Shown here: in pieces, positions 41,473 to 49,366 of the stretch
How the letters are laid out: each line of letters begins with the position of its first letter
Numbering within the stretch: the stretch's first letter is position 1
From: Anaeromassilibacillus sp. An172
Lineage (GTDB): Bacteria; Bacillota; Clostridia; Oscillospirales; Acutalibacteraceae
Assembly: GCF_002160515.1 (NCBI RefSeq)
Contig: NZ_NFKS01000022.1
Location: 1 to 52,501, forward strand
DNA length: 52,501 bases
Direction: 5' to 3'
The notes under the pieces: model-generated
The model's database searches: none
What the model was told of the DNA's origin: nothing
What the model saw: only the letters and a program-made list of their open reading frames with translations
Translations under genes and position numbers: made by a program

Positions 41473-42105
41473 TTACTGAAGTTCGTAGAGATAATCGAGG
41501 ACAGAAACGCCCCTTTCATTTCGCAATCGGAACAACAGCATATCGACCTTTTTGGTGTACGGGACAATTTTGTAAACAGGAGACAGAGCATCGAACCGGG
41601 CAATTGCTTTTTGCATGAACGGCTCGTTTTCGTATTTGCTGTATTCCGATACCACAGCATCGAAAACCGAACAGTAATAAGCAATCCGTTTTGAGGCATC
41701 GGCATCCTTTTTTCTCTGGAAGGCCGGATCGTCAGCCTTTATGTATTGACCGTCCATTCGCTGGAAACCAAGCACCCTCAACACATGCCGGTCAAGAACC
41801 GGGCTGTCGGGGTCGAGAGTGTGCAGTAATTTGCTTGCAAATGAGTAATGGACATCACCTGTATGCGTGTAGATGTGCTGAAGAACTTCACCAAACGACG
41901 GATGGCTGCTCCGGCATTCCTGCATGTATTTGAAGTAGAAGTCCTTGAAACTCTGCTTTACCTGTGCAGGAAAATAGTATCCTGAGTACGCCCTTTGAAA
42001 GTCTTGATTGGTCGAGACATCAACGCTGGGGTTCGAGATAAGATTCATAATCAAGAGATACTTGTCGTGACCTTTAATGACTTCATTGTCGATGATGAAC
42101 TCCAT
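41473..42105 (-). CDS. Unknown protein inserted antisense between HNH and small terminase genes
   Basis: The 210-residue protein starts MEFIIDNEVIKGHDKYLLIM and holds FASKLLHTLDPDSPVLDRHV, followed by RIAYYCSVFDAVVSEY. The SKLLHxLDP...PxxDxxV stretch recalls helical proteins of an HhH-like fold, a weak guess. Its antisense place in an otherwise plus-strand late block, and its zero-base convergence with the HNH gene, are typical of phage morons that help the lysogen, for example against other phages. I do not recognise the family. Confidence 0.65.
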   Translation of the reverse strand: MEFIIDNEVIKGHDKYLLIMNLISNPSVDVSTNQDFQRAYSGYYFPAQVKQSFKDFYFKYMQECRSSHPSFGEVLQHIYTHTGDVHYSFASKLLHTLDPDSPVLDRHVLRVLGFQRMDGQYIKADDPAFQRKKDADASKRIAYYCSVFDAVVSEYSKYENEPFMQKAIARFDALSPVYKIVPYTKKVDMLLFRLRNERGVSVLDYLYELQ

Positions 42106-42283
42106 ACTTGTCCCTCCAGCTAGTTTCTACCCACAGTTTAGCACGAAATGAGAACAAAATCTACCCAAGGGGGCGGTCAAATCTCTACGGCCTTGACATT
42201 AGGACAGCGGCCTGGGGCTTCGTGTTCAAAAACAGCGAAATCAAAAGGGTAATTGACCCCGGCATAGAAAGGACGGTGAAAGC
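42106..42283. other. Non-coding gap upstream of the small terminase, possible cos region
   Basis: The gap lies between the antisense gene and the small terminase start and is GC-rich with C and G runs at about 42170-42215. cos sites of HNH-containing phages lie just before terS, so this is the likeliest packaging site. No symmetric cut site could be proved by eye. It also must contain a promoter for the antisense gene. Confidence 0.35.
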
Positions 42284-42832
42284 GTGCCCACAAAATCCAA
42301 TAACATCGGCGGGCGTGGCGGAGCAAGACCTGGTGCAGGTCGCAAAAAGAAAGCCCTTTCAGAAAAAGTTGAGACTGGCAATCCAGGTGGAAAAACACTC
42401 AAAGTTCTGGATATTCCGGATGTAAAAGGTGTAGATATGCCAAAGCCTCATGACTTCCTGTCCGCTACCCAGCGTGACGGCGGTCAGCTGCAGGCAAAGG
42501 AAATCTATGAGGAAACCTGGGAATGGCTCAAATCCATCGGCTGTACAGCTGTGGTGTCTCCGCAGCTTTTGGAGCGTTACGCCATGTGCGCCGCTCGATG
42601 GATACAGTGTGAAGAGATGACTTCCTCGCTGGGCTATCTTTCCAAGCACCCAACAACGGGCAAGCCGATCCCGTCTCCGTTTATCAATATCGGCATCAAC
42701 TACATGAACCAGGCCAATCGGCTCTGGAATGAAATTTACCAGATTGTCAAGGAGAATTGCTCCACGGAATATTCAGGAGCAAGTCCCCAGGATGATCTGA
42801 TGGAGCGCCTACTGAGGGCGCGGAAAGGATAA
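42284..42832 (+). CDS. Terminase small subunit, P27 family
   Basis: The GTG at 42284 opens 182 residues. The glycine/arginine-rich start GGRGGARPGAGRKKKAL is typical of the family. The helical body LQAKEIYEETWEWLKSIGC and the tail SGASPQDDLMERLLRARKG follow. It recognises phage DNA for packaging together with the large terminase. Here seven other genes, including three for methylation, separate it from the large subunit gene, which normally lies close by. Confidence 0.92.
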   Translation: MPTKSNNIGGRGGARPGAGRKKKALSEKVETGNPGGKTLKVLDIPDVKGVDMPKPHDFLSATQRDGGQLQAKEIYEETWEWLKSIGCTAVVSPQLLERYAMCAARWIQCEEMTSSLGYLSKHPTTGKPIPSPFINIGINYMNQANRLWNEIYQIVKENCSTEYSGASPQDDLMERLLRARKG

Positions 42833-42836
42833 GCGT

Positions 42837-43619
42837 ATGATTGAAAAAGTGAATCCTTCGCACCCGGACAAGGTAGCTGACCGTATTGCCGGTGCGATTG
42901 TTGACCTGGCATATGCAACAGAGGATAATCCCAAAATCGCAGTGGAAGTTCTGATTGGACACGGCGTTTGCCATGCGATCATTGAAACGACTACTGCCCT
43001 CGACAAAGAAGAAATCGCTGAAGCCATCGTGCGAATCGCCGGTATGGTTTTGACAGACATCTATATCGTCAAGCAGGACGCACATCTTTCGGAAAATCAA
43101 AAGCACGGCTTTCGCTGCGGTGACAACGGCATCTTCAAGGGAATGCCCCTCACCCAGGAGCAAAAGGAGCTGTCTGCAATTGCTCATCGGATCTATGGTC
43201 AGTACCTCTCCGATGGAAAATACATCATGGATGGCATCCGGCTGATCATCTGCCAGAGCAATGCCCCCAGACATGAACTGGAAGCACAGTACCCCGGCGC
43301 GGAGATCAATCCTCTGGGAGATTGGACCGGCGGAACCGATGTAGATACGGGAGCAACCAACCGCAAACTTGGCTCCGATATGGCTAACTCGGTAACTGGC
43401 GGCGGACTTCATGGGAAAGACCTCTCCAAGGCGGATGTATCCGTCAATATCTATGCCTTCCTCAAAGCCCAGGAAACCGGAAACCCAGTGGAACTTTGCT
43501 GTGCCATCGGTGATGAAATGGTGGACGGTATTCCATACACCCAGATCGTAGAAATTGCCCGTAACTATATCCGCTCTGTGGGCGGCTTTGAGAAGTTCGC
43601 AGAATGGGGGTTGTTCTGA
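42837..43619 (+). CDS. metK: Phage-encoded S-adenosylmethionine synthetase, short form
   Basis: At 260 residues it is much shorter than the usual MetK of about 390, yet it keeps NPSHPDKVADRIAGAIVD at the start, GHGVCHAIIETTT, GGTDVDTGATNRKLGSD, and the GGGLHGKDLSKADVS active-site block (MetK has G...GKDxxKxDRS). It would make SAM from ATP and methionine. Its stop overlaps the ATG of a DNA methyltransferase gene, and a second methyltransferase follows. The clear implication is local supply of methyl donor to the phage methylases. Activity of the short form is not proven. Confidence 0.88.
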   Translation: MIEKVNPSHPDKVADRIAGAIVDLAYATEDNPKIAVEVLIGHGVCHAIIETTTALDKEEIAEAIVRIAGMVLTDIYIVKQDAHLSENQKHGFRCGDNGIFKGMPLTQEQKELSAIAHRIYGQYLSDGKYIMDGIRLIICQSNAPRHELEAQYPGAEINPLGDWTGGTDVDTGATNRKLGSDMANSVTGGGLHGKDLSKADVSVNIYAFLKAQETGNPVELCCAIGDEMVDGIPYTQIVEIARNYIRSVGGFEKFAEWGLF

Positions 43620-44857
43620 TGAGCAAGACAACCAGTGAAATGCAGCTTGTGCCTGTCACCAAGCTGGTTCCGTATCAGAACAATGCCCGGACCCACTCCA
43701 AGGAGCAGATCAATAAGCTGCGATCCTCCATTCGGGAGTTTGGATTTGTCAATCCCGTCATCATTGACCGTGAGTACAATGTCATTGCAGGACACGGTAG
43801 AATTGCTGCCGCCTGTGAGGAAGGCATCACCGAAGTACCGTGTGTTTTTGTCGACCACCTTACTGAAGCCCAGAAGAAAGCCTACATCCTGGCAGACAAT
43901 CGCATGGCACTGGATGCCGGTTGGGATGAAGATATGCTCCGTGTGGAGTTGGAGGCTTTGGAGGAAATGGGCTATGACCTGGGTCTGACCGGTTTTGATG
44001 ACAAGGAACTGGCAGCACTTTTTCCTGTGGAGGAAGCCAAGGAAGATGATTTCGATGTGGATGCCGAACTACAAAAGCCCACCTTTACCAAGGCTGGCGA
44101 TGTATGGACTCTGGGCAGACACAGGTTAGTATGCGGTGACTCCACTGACCCTGCGGTCTATGAAGTGCTCATGGACGGCGTGAAGGCCAACCTGGTCATC
44201 ACCGACCCACCTTACAATGTGAACTACGAAGGCTCCGCTGGCAAAATCAAAAACGACAATATGGCGGGTGAAAAATTTTACGAGTTTCTCCTTGCCGCAT
44301 TCAAAAACATGGAATCGGTGATGGCACCGGACGCATCCATCTATGTGTTCCACGCTGACACCGAGGGTCTCAATTTCCGCAGGGCGTTTGCCGATGCGGG
44401 TTTTTATTTGTCCGGATGCTGTATCTGGAAGAAACAGTCCCTTGTGCTGGGGCGCTCTCCTTATCAGTGGCAGCACGAACCAGTGCTATACGGTTGGAAG
44501 AAAAACGGTAAGCATCAATGGTACACCGGCAGGAAGGAAACCACCATCTGGGAATTTGACAAGCCCAAGAAGAACGGTGATCATCCGACTATGAAGCCGA
44601 TCCCGCTGCTGGCCTATCCCATCGGGAATTCCAGCATGACCAATTCCATCATCCTTGACCCCTTCGGCGGCTCCGGCAGTACCCTGATTACCTGTGAGCA
44701 GACCGATCGTATTTGCCGCACCATTGAACTGGACGAAAAGTTCTGCGATGTAATCGTGAACCGATACATCGAACAGGTCGGTTCTACGGAAGGTGTGTCT
44801 GTGGTGCGTGACGGCAAGGCCTGCAAATATGAGGAGGTCGCAAATGGAAGTGAATAA
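43619..44857 (+). CDS. ParB-domain plus N6-adenine/N4-cytosine DNA methyltransferase
   Basis: The 412-residue protein starts at the ATG that shares a base with the stop of the metK gene. Residues 1-110 are a ParB-like nuclease domain (LVPYQNNARTHSKEQINKL, then VIAGHGRIAAACEEG). The rest is a beta-class methylase with ITDPPYNVNYEG and, later, LDPFGGSGSTL as the SAM-binding motif. Such fusions are common before terminase genes in clostridial phages and protect phage DNA from restriction. The next gene overlaps it by 14 bases. Confidence 0.93.
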   Translation: MSKTTSEMQLVPVTKLVPYQNNARTHSKEQINKLRSSIREFGFVNPVIIDREYNVIAGHGRIAAACEEGITEVPCVFVDHLTEAQKKAYILADNRMALDAGWDEDMLRVELEALEEMGYDLGLTGFDDKELAALFPVEEAKEDDFDVDAELQKPTFTKAGDVWTLGRHRLVCGDSTDPAVYEVLMDGVKANLVITDPPYNVNYEGSAGKIKNDNMAGEKFYEFLLAAFKNMESVMAPDASIYVFHADTEGLNFRRAFADAGFYLSGCCIWKKQSLVLGRSPYQWQHEPVLYGWKKNGKHQWYTGRKETTIWEFDKPKKNGDHPTMKPIPLLAYPIGNSSMTNSIILDPFGGSGSTLITCEQTDRICRTIELDEKFCDVIVNRYIEQVGSTEGVSVVRDGKACKYEEVANGSE

Positions 44858-46955
44858 GTCCCTGACCCTCGGTAGCCTGTTTGATGGCTCCGGGGGTTTT
44901 CCTTTGGGCGGCTTGCTTGCAGGAGTAACTCCAATCTGGGCTTCGGAGATCGAACCGTTTCCCATTCGCGTAACCACCAAGCGTCTGCCATTTATGAAGC
45001 ATTACGGAGACGTTTCTCAAATGCACGGCAGTGAGATTGAACCGGTGGATATCATCACGTTCGGTTCGCCTTGCCAGGATATGAGTATCGCAGGAAAACG
45101 TGCGGGATTGGATGGCTCCCGCTCCAATCTTTTCTATGAAGCCATCCGAATTGTAAAAGAAATGAGGTGTGCAACAGGTGGTGCAAAACCAAGATACATC
45201 ATCTGGGAGAATGTCCCCGGTGCCTTTTCCTCAAACAAAGGACAGGACTTCCGCTCCGTCCTCGAAGCGGTCTGCTCGGTCAAAGATACAGACCCGATTA
45301 TTCCTGAACCTCCGAAAGGCAAATGGGAATACGCAGGAAGCATCGTGGGAGATAATTACTCAGTTGCCTGGAGAGTCCTCGACGCTCAATTTTGGGGAGT
45401 TCCCCAGAGAAGGCGCAGAATCTTCCTTATCGCAGATTTTGCAGGTGGGAGTGCCGAGCAAATACTATTTGAGTCCGAAAGCCTGTCAGGGTATTCTCCG
45501 AAGGGCTTCTGCTCGTGGCAAGGAACTGCCCGAGGTTTTGAAACTGGCACTGATGCGGCAAGCTTCGATGGATACAACGGAAGTGTAGCGGATAAGGCAT
45601 CCACTCTCGGTGTAAACTGTGGAATATCTACTGGTCGAAATGGCGTGGTGCTCAATGACCAAGGCGGCAGCCGAATGGATGTCACTGAAGATGTTACCTG
45701 TACTCTTCGTGCTGAAGCACACCATCCTCCCTGTGTAATGGAGTCGGCTGGTTTCTGCACAGAGCATTCCGCTCAAGCCAGATCCATCGGTTATGAGCAG
45801 GAGCGTTCTCCCACTTTAAGGGCAGGTGTTGTACCTGCTGCTATTGCTTTAGAAAACCATCCGACAGACAGCCGGATTAAACTCTCTGAAGACGGAACGG
45901 TGCAGACTCTAACCTCTCGCATGGGAACCGGTGGAAACAATGTGCCGCTCCTCATGAAAATCCGCTCCGGTTGTGAAGGCGGCGGCAAAGGTCCTCTTAT
46001 CCAAGAGGATAAATCCGCAACTTTATCCTGTAACAATGACCAGACGCTTTTTGCCCCGGTTGCTTACGGTGTCTGCTCTAAGGATTCCAATTCTATGAAA
46101 TCCAACAATCCCAACAGCGGTTTTTATAAAGCAGATACATCCAGAACCCTTGACGGAAACGGCGGAAATCCATCTTGCAGCCAAGGCGGCATTGCCGTTG
46201 TTGAATCCATTCCCTTTACCCAAAAACAGCAGGACGAGGTTCGAATGCTGGGCAGCAAAAGCGGCACATTGTGTAAAGCTGCCACCAAGCAACAGACCTA
46301 TATTCTACAAGGTTCCATGATTGGCAGAGAGGCAAAAAATGGTCCCCAGGGTGACGGCATCAACGAGGATGTTTCCTTTACCCTTAATACCATTGACCGT
46401 CATGCAGTCTATGCTATGACCACAGGCAGCTTTGCCAATATCGGCGAAGACACTGCACCTACCATTTTGGCAAGGGATTATAAAGATCATACAGCAGTGG
46501 CATATGGTATTGACCGTGCAGCGAACCATGATAAAAATGCGAAATTCAATCCTGTAGCAGCTGAGAAATTGCAGCAGACCCTGGCGGCAAAAGATCCCGG
46601 TGCTGTCGCCAAGGGCGGACCGGAATACACGGTACGCAGATTGACCCCCACTGAATGTGCGAGACTGCAAGGGTTTCCCGATTGGTGGTGTGACGGCTTG
46701 GGAATCGACACCCCAACATATGGGGAAATTGATTTCTGGTGCGAGGTGTTTGAAACGCATCGTAAAGTCATTGGCACATCCACAAAGCCAAAGACCGAGA
46801 CTCAAATCATAAAGTGGCTGAAAAACCCGTATTCTGATGCCGCTGAGTATAAGATGTGGGGAAACGGTGTTGCGTTACCGTGCGTTGCTTTCGTGTTGTC
46901 CGGGATTGTTTGGTCATCAAAAAATGAGGAAGCATACCTCTCTGCTTCCTCATAA
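44844..46955 (+). CDS. Long phage C5-cytosine methyltransferase with repeated recognition units
   Basis: The 703-residue protein starts at the ATG at 44844 after GAGGAGG. The motifs are LFDGSGGFPLGG (I), FGSPCQDMSIAG (IV, catalytic Cys), WENVPG (VI), QRRRRIFLIADF (VIII), and near the end RLTPTECARLQGFP (IX) and GNGVALPCVAFVLSG (X). Between VIII and IX are about 350 residues, far more than usual. They are built of about ten units of the form xxTLxxxG...AV (for example SPTLRAGVVPAAIAL and APTILARDYKDHTAVAYG). That suggests several target-recognition units, as in multispecific Bacillus phage methylases. Confidence 0.92.
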   Translation: MEVNKSLTLGSLFDGSGGFPLGGLLAGVTPIWASEIEPFPIRVTTKRLPFMKHYGDVSQMHGSEIEPVDIITFGSPCQDMSIAGKRAGLDGSRSNLFYEAIRIVKEMRCATGGAKPRYIIWENVPGAFSSNKGQDFRSVLEAVCSVKDTDPIIPEPPKGKWEYAGSIVGDNYSVAWRVLDAQFWGVPQRRRRIFLIADFAGGSAEQILFESESLSGYSPKGFCSWQGTARGFETGTDAASFDGYNGSVADKASTLGVNCGISTGRNGVVLNDQGGSRMDVTEDVTCTLRAEAHHPPCVMESAGFCTEHSAQARSIGYEQERSPTLRAGVVPAAIALENHPTDSRIKLSEDGTVQTLTSRMGTGGNNVPLLMKIRSGCEGGGKGPLIQEDKSATLSCNNDQTLFAPVAYGVCSKDSNSMKSNNPNSGFYKADTSRTLDGNGGNPSCSQGGIAVVESIPFTQKQQDEVRMLGSKSGTLCKAATKQQTYILQGSMIGREAKNGPQGDGINEDVSFTLNTIDRHAVYAMTTGSFANIGEDTAPTILARDYKDHTAVAYGIDRAANHDKNAKFNPVAAEKLQQTLAAKDPGAVAKGGPEYTVRRLTPTECARLQGFPDWWCDGLGIDTPTYGEIDFWCEVFETHRKVIGTSTKPKTETQIIKWLKNPYSDAAEYKMWGNGVALPCVAFVLSGIVWSSKNEEAYLSASS

Positions 46956-46982
46956 ATCTTTATTTTAAAACATACCGCTGAA

Positions 46983-47159
46983 TCACTCACTGTCTACCGG
47001 AATTTTCCCGTTTTCCTTTTCGTATTCAGCTACACGTTTTTTCAGAAATTGTTCTATTTCTTTATTTGCAGAACGTCCCTCTGACTCCGCTATATATCTG
47101 AATTTCTTAAACAGCAGTCTGTCAACTCTCAATGTGTATCTTAAAAGCTTTTCATCCAT
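46983..47159 (-). CDS. Ribbon-helix-helix (Arc-like) protein
   Basis: A 58-residue frame opens at an ATG at 47159, after GGAGGAA. DEKLLRYTLRVDRLLFKKF gives the DNA-contacting strand, and ESEGRSANKEIEQFLKKRV the two helices. It closely parallels the RHH protein encoded just upstream (shared EGRSxN and a YE-E--G-I tail), so the two are paralogues. It probably binds DNA as a dimer and represses nearby genes, perhaps through the palindrome at 47452-47474. Confidence 0.75.
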   Translation of the reverse strand: MDEKLLRYTLRVDRLLFKKFRYIAESEGRSANKEIEQFLKKRVAEYEKENGKIPVDSE

Positions 47160-47183
47160 AATGGTTCCTCCATTCGGCTGAGT

Positions 47184-47387
47184 TTATTTCTTTCTGGTAG
47201 GCTTTACATTGTCTGCCGGATTTAGGGAACCGTCTATTTCTCCGTGCTCCTGTTCGTAGGATTTTATGTTTTCTCTAATCAAAACAAGTATGTGGCTGTT
47301 TACGGAACGCCCCTCATAATCCGCTATAAAACCCAGCTTTTCCAGCATTTCTTCCTCTATTCGTATCGACACACTTTTTATAGCCAT
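47184..47387 (-). CDS. Ribbon-helix-helix (Arc-like) protein, paralogue
   Basis: The 67-residue product has the RHH layout: strand KSVSIRIEEEMLEKLGFIA, then YEGRSVNSHILVLIRENI and an acidic tail. It begins the minus-strand pair and diverges from the SLOG gene across a perfect palindrome. A GGAGGTAAT site precedes the ATG. Autoregulation is likely by family habit. The pair could alternatively be lone antitoxins, but no toxin is adjacent. Confidence 0.8.
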   Translation of the reverse strand: MAIKSVSIRIEEEMLEKLGFIADYEGRSVNSHILVLIRENIKSYEQEHGEIDGSLNPADNVKPTRKK

Positions 47388-47440
47388 ATAATTACCTCCA
47401 CACAGATATATTGTATGTTTATTTTATAGCTATCGTATGC

Positions 47441-47474
47441 TATAATGTGATTTTAGATATACAGTATATCTAAA
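47441..47474. promoter_or_regulatory. TATAAT box and 23-base perfect palindrome
   Basis: A TATAAT box (47441-47446) reading rightward is followed by a perfect palindrome with 11-base arms (47452-47462 and 47464-47474) around one A. The palindrome lies at the expected start of transcription of the SLOG gene, 24 bases before its ATG. It is a strong candidate operator for the divergent ribbon-helix-helix proteins. Confidence 0.65.
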
Positions 47475-47497
47475 TATTTTTAGGAGTGATTGATTAT

Positions 47498-47836
47498 ATG
47501 AAAGTCGCAGTTGTCGGTTCAAGAAAGCTCTATGTCAACGATTTAGGAAAATATCTCCCCGAAAATGTCACCGAAATAATTTCCGGCGGCGCCAAAGGCG
47601 TTGATACTTCAGCAAGGGACTACGCTATTTTAAACAGTATTAAGCTTACGGAGTTTTTGCCGGAGTACAGCAAGTACGGGCGAAGCGCTCCTCTAAAAAG
47701 AAACATAACCATAATTGAAAACGCAGACCTTGTGCTTGCTTTTTGGGACGGAACCTCTAAAGGAACAAAGTATGTTATCGACCAGTGCAGAAAGCGAAAC
47801 ATTCCCATAAAGGTTTTCAAGTCTATTTGTCAATAA
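47498..47836 (+). CDS. SLOG-family protein (YspA/DUF2493-like)
   Basis: The ATG at 47498 after AGGAGTGA gives 112 residues. AVVGSRKLYVNDLGKYLP, IISGGAKGVDTSARDYA and ADLVLAFWDGTSKGTKYVID are the nucleotide-binding blocks of the SLOG/YspA family. These proteins are thought to bind nucleotide ligands such as ADP-ribose derivatives and are common in phages and conflict systems. It may be controlled by the palindrome at its promoter. The ligand is not known. Confidence 0.85.
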   Translation: MKVAVVGSRKLYVNDLGKYLPENVTEIISGGAKGVDTSARDYAILNSIKLTEFLPEYSKYGRSAPLKRNITIIENADLVLAFWDGTSKGTKYVIDQCRKRNIPIKVFKSICQ

Positions 47837-47920
47837 CGGAGAATTTCTCTTATGCCCTTGATTTTTGCCTTTCTTAGAGTGATATATGTTACTGCCTAAA
47901 CATGAAGGGTGGTATTTAAA

Positions 47921-48190
47921 ATGGATAAGGAAATGGAAAAAGACCTTGATGAATTTATTGTTTCCAGAATAAATTATCACGGCAGTAACGAAAGCGAGGG
48001 TGTTGAAGATGCTTATCTAAGCTTTAGTGATGCGGTTCAAAAGCTCAGGGACACGCTGACTCCGGAACAGGAATTTCTTTTCAAAAAATGTGAAAACTCA
48101 TACGGCGTTCTTGAAGGAGAAACTATCAATTTTTATTATCAGTCGGGTTTTTCTGACGCTGTGAATTTTTTTAAACGGTGGCTCAGATAA
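47921..48190 (+). CDS. Small conserved phage/clostridial protein
   Basis: The ATG at 47921 after GAAGGGTGG gives 89 residues, mostly helical and acidic: KEMEKDLDEFIVSRINYHGS, then LTPEQEFLFKKCENSYGVLE and a C-terminal QSGFSDAVNFFKRWL. The last part resembles short helical proteins of the DUF6809-like kind found in clostridial genomes, a tentative match. A strong hairpin follows it. Confidence 0.65.
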   Translation: MDKEMEKDLDEFIVSRINYHGSNESEGVEDAYLSFSDAVQKLRDTLTPEQEFLFKKCENSYGVLEGETINFYYQSGFSDAVNFFKRWLR

Positions 48191-48195
48191 ACAAA

Positions 48196-48237
48196 TGTGT
48201 GTCTGTAATGTCAAAAATACACAAATACAGACACACA
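48196..48237 (+). terminator. Hairpin after the small helical protein gene
   Basis: Perfect 12-bp arms (48196-48207 with 48226-48237) enclose an 18-base loop immediately after the stop. There is no T run, so efficiency is uncertain. The remaining bases to the next gene at 48347 hold AT-rich promoter-like sequence. Confidence 0.55.
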
Positions 48238-48346
48238 ACATCGTATAGTATATTATCGAAAAAACACTGGATATAGTATGCTTTTAGAGTTAATATTTGT
48301 GTACCGAAAGGGAAAGAAAAAGAAAGAAAAAACGGAGGACACAGAA

Positions 48347-49294
48347 ATGAACGAAAAGCTTATGAACCAGGTTAACGAAATGAAAAAACAGACCATCGGC
48401 GTTGAAATAGAGATGAACAGCATTACAAGAGAAAAAGCCGCAAAGATTGCCGCCGAATTCTTCAACACAAACAGATACAAGGACACAGCAAGAAGAAACG
48501 GCTATCAGACCTTTTCAGCATGGGACGGACAAGGCAGAGAATGGAAGTTCCAGAAGGATGTAAGCATTGCGGGTCCCAACAATGAAAAATGCGAGCTTGT
48601 GACACCGATTTTAAACTACGAGGACATGGAAACACTGCAGGAGCTTGTAAGACTTCTCCGCAAAGCCGGAGCAAAGAGCGACGCCACAAGAGGCTGTGGA
48701 GTTCACGTACACATTGGAGCAAAGGGACACACACCGAAGACCCTGAGAAACCTTGCAAACATAATGGCAAGCCATGAAAGCCTGCTGGCAGAAGCACTGC
48801 AAATCGACAAAGGCAGAATGAACCGCTACTGCAAAACGGTAAATCCTGAATTTTTGCATGAAGTAAACGCAAAGAAGCCTAACACAATGGCAGAGCTTGC
48901 GGACATTTGGTACGGAAGCCACAGGGCAAACATCGGAAGAGATCATCATTACAACGACAGCCGCTACCATATGCTCAACCTCCACGCAACCTTTACAAAG
49001 GGGACAATCGAATTTAGACTGTTCCAATTCGACGCACCGGAAAACGGCAGACAAAACGGACTTCACGCAGGACAGCTTAAAAGCTACATTCAGCTTTGCC
49101 TGGCATTGAGCCAAATGGCAAAGACAGTAAGAACCGCAAGCCCGAAGCCACAGCAGAACGAAAATCCAAAGTATGCAATGAGAACATGGCTTTTAAGACT
49201 TGGATTTATCGGCGAGGAATTTGCCACAGCAAGAGATATTCTCACAAGAAAGCTTTCCGGAGATTCAGCCTTCAGAAACGGCAGAGTTGCTTGA
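48347..49294 (+). CDS. Amidoligase-family enzyme
   Basis: The ATG at 48347 after CGGAGG gives 315 residues. MKKQTIGVEIEMNSITREKA is the opening strand of the COOH-NH2 ligase (amidoligase) family, with the acidic metal ligands. CGVHVHIGAKGHTPKTLRN and KGTIEFRLFQFDAPEN are the other core blocks. These glutamine-synthetase-like enzymes use ATP to join a carboxyl group to an amine. A GGCT-like gene follows, and this pair is known from phages and mobile elements as a predicted peptide or protein tagging system. The target is unknown. Confidence 0.9.
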   Translation: MNEKLMNQVNEMKKQTIGVEIEMNSITREKAAKIAAEFFNTNRYKDTARRNGYQTFSAWDGQGREWKFQKDVSIAGPNNEKCELVTPILNYEDMETLQELVRLLRKAGAKSDATRGCGVHVHIGAKGHTPKTLRNLANIMASHESLLAEALQIDKGRMNRYCKTVNPEFLHEVNAKKPNTMAELADIWYGSHRANIGRDHHYNDSRYHMLNLHATFTKGTIEFRLFQFDAPENGRQNGLHAGQLKSYIQLCLALSQMAKTVRTASPKPQQNENPKYAMRTWLLRLGFIGEEFATARDILTRKLSGDSAFRNGRVA

Positions 49295-49303
49295 ACGCAA
49301 TAA

Positions 49304-49331
49304 AAGACCGCATGACCGCTTCGGCGGTCTT
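49304..49331 (+). terminator. Hairpin between amidoligase and GGCT-like genes
   Basis: Perfect 8-bp arms (49304-49311 with 49324-49331) lie just after the amidoligase stop. No T run follows, so read-through into the next gene is likely. Confidence 0.45.
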
Positions 49332-49366
49332 AAGGCGGTGATAAGACTTTGAAAGGATTGAATATT

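Noticed and set aside
42747-43631. Open frame of 294 codons antisense to metK
   Set aside because: It mirrors the phage metK gene, whose product has SHPDK and GKDxSKAD motifs; the mirror product has none.
47184-47387. Ribbon-helix-helix gene as the antitoxin of a toxin-antitoxin pair
   Set aside because: The neighbour on the same strand is another ribbon-helix-helix protein, not a toxin, and the divergent gene is a SLOG protein.
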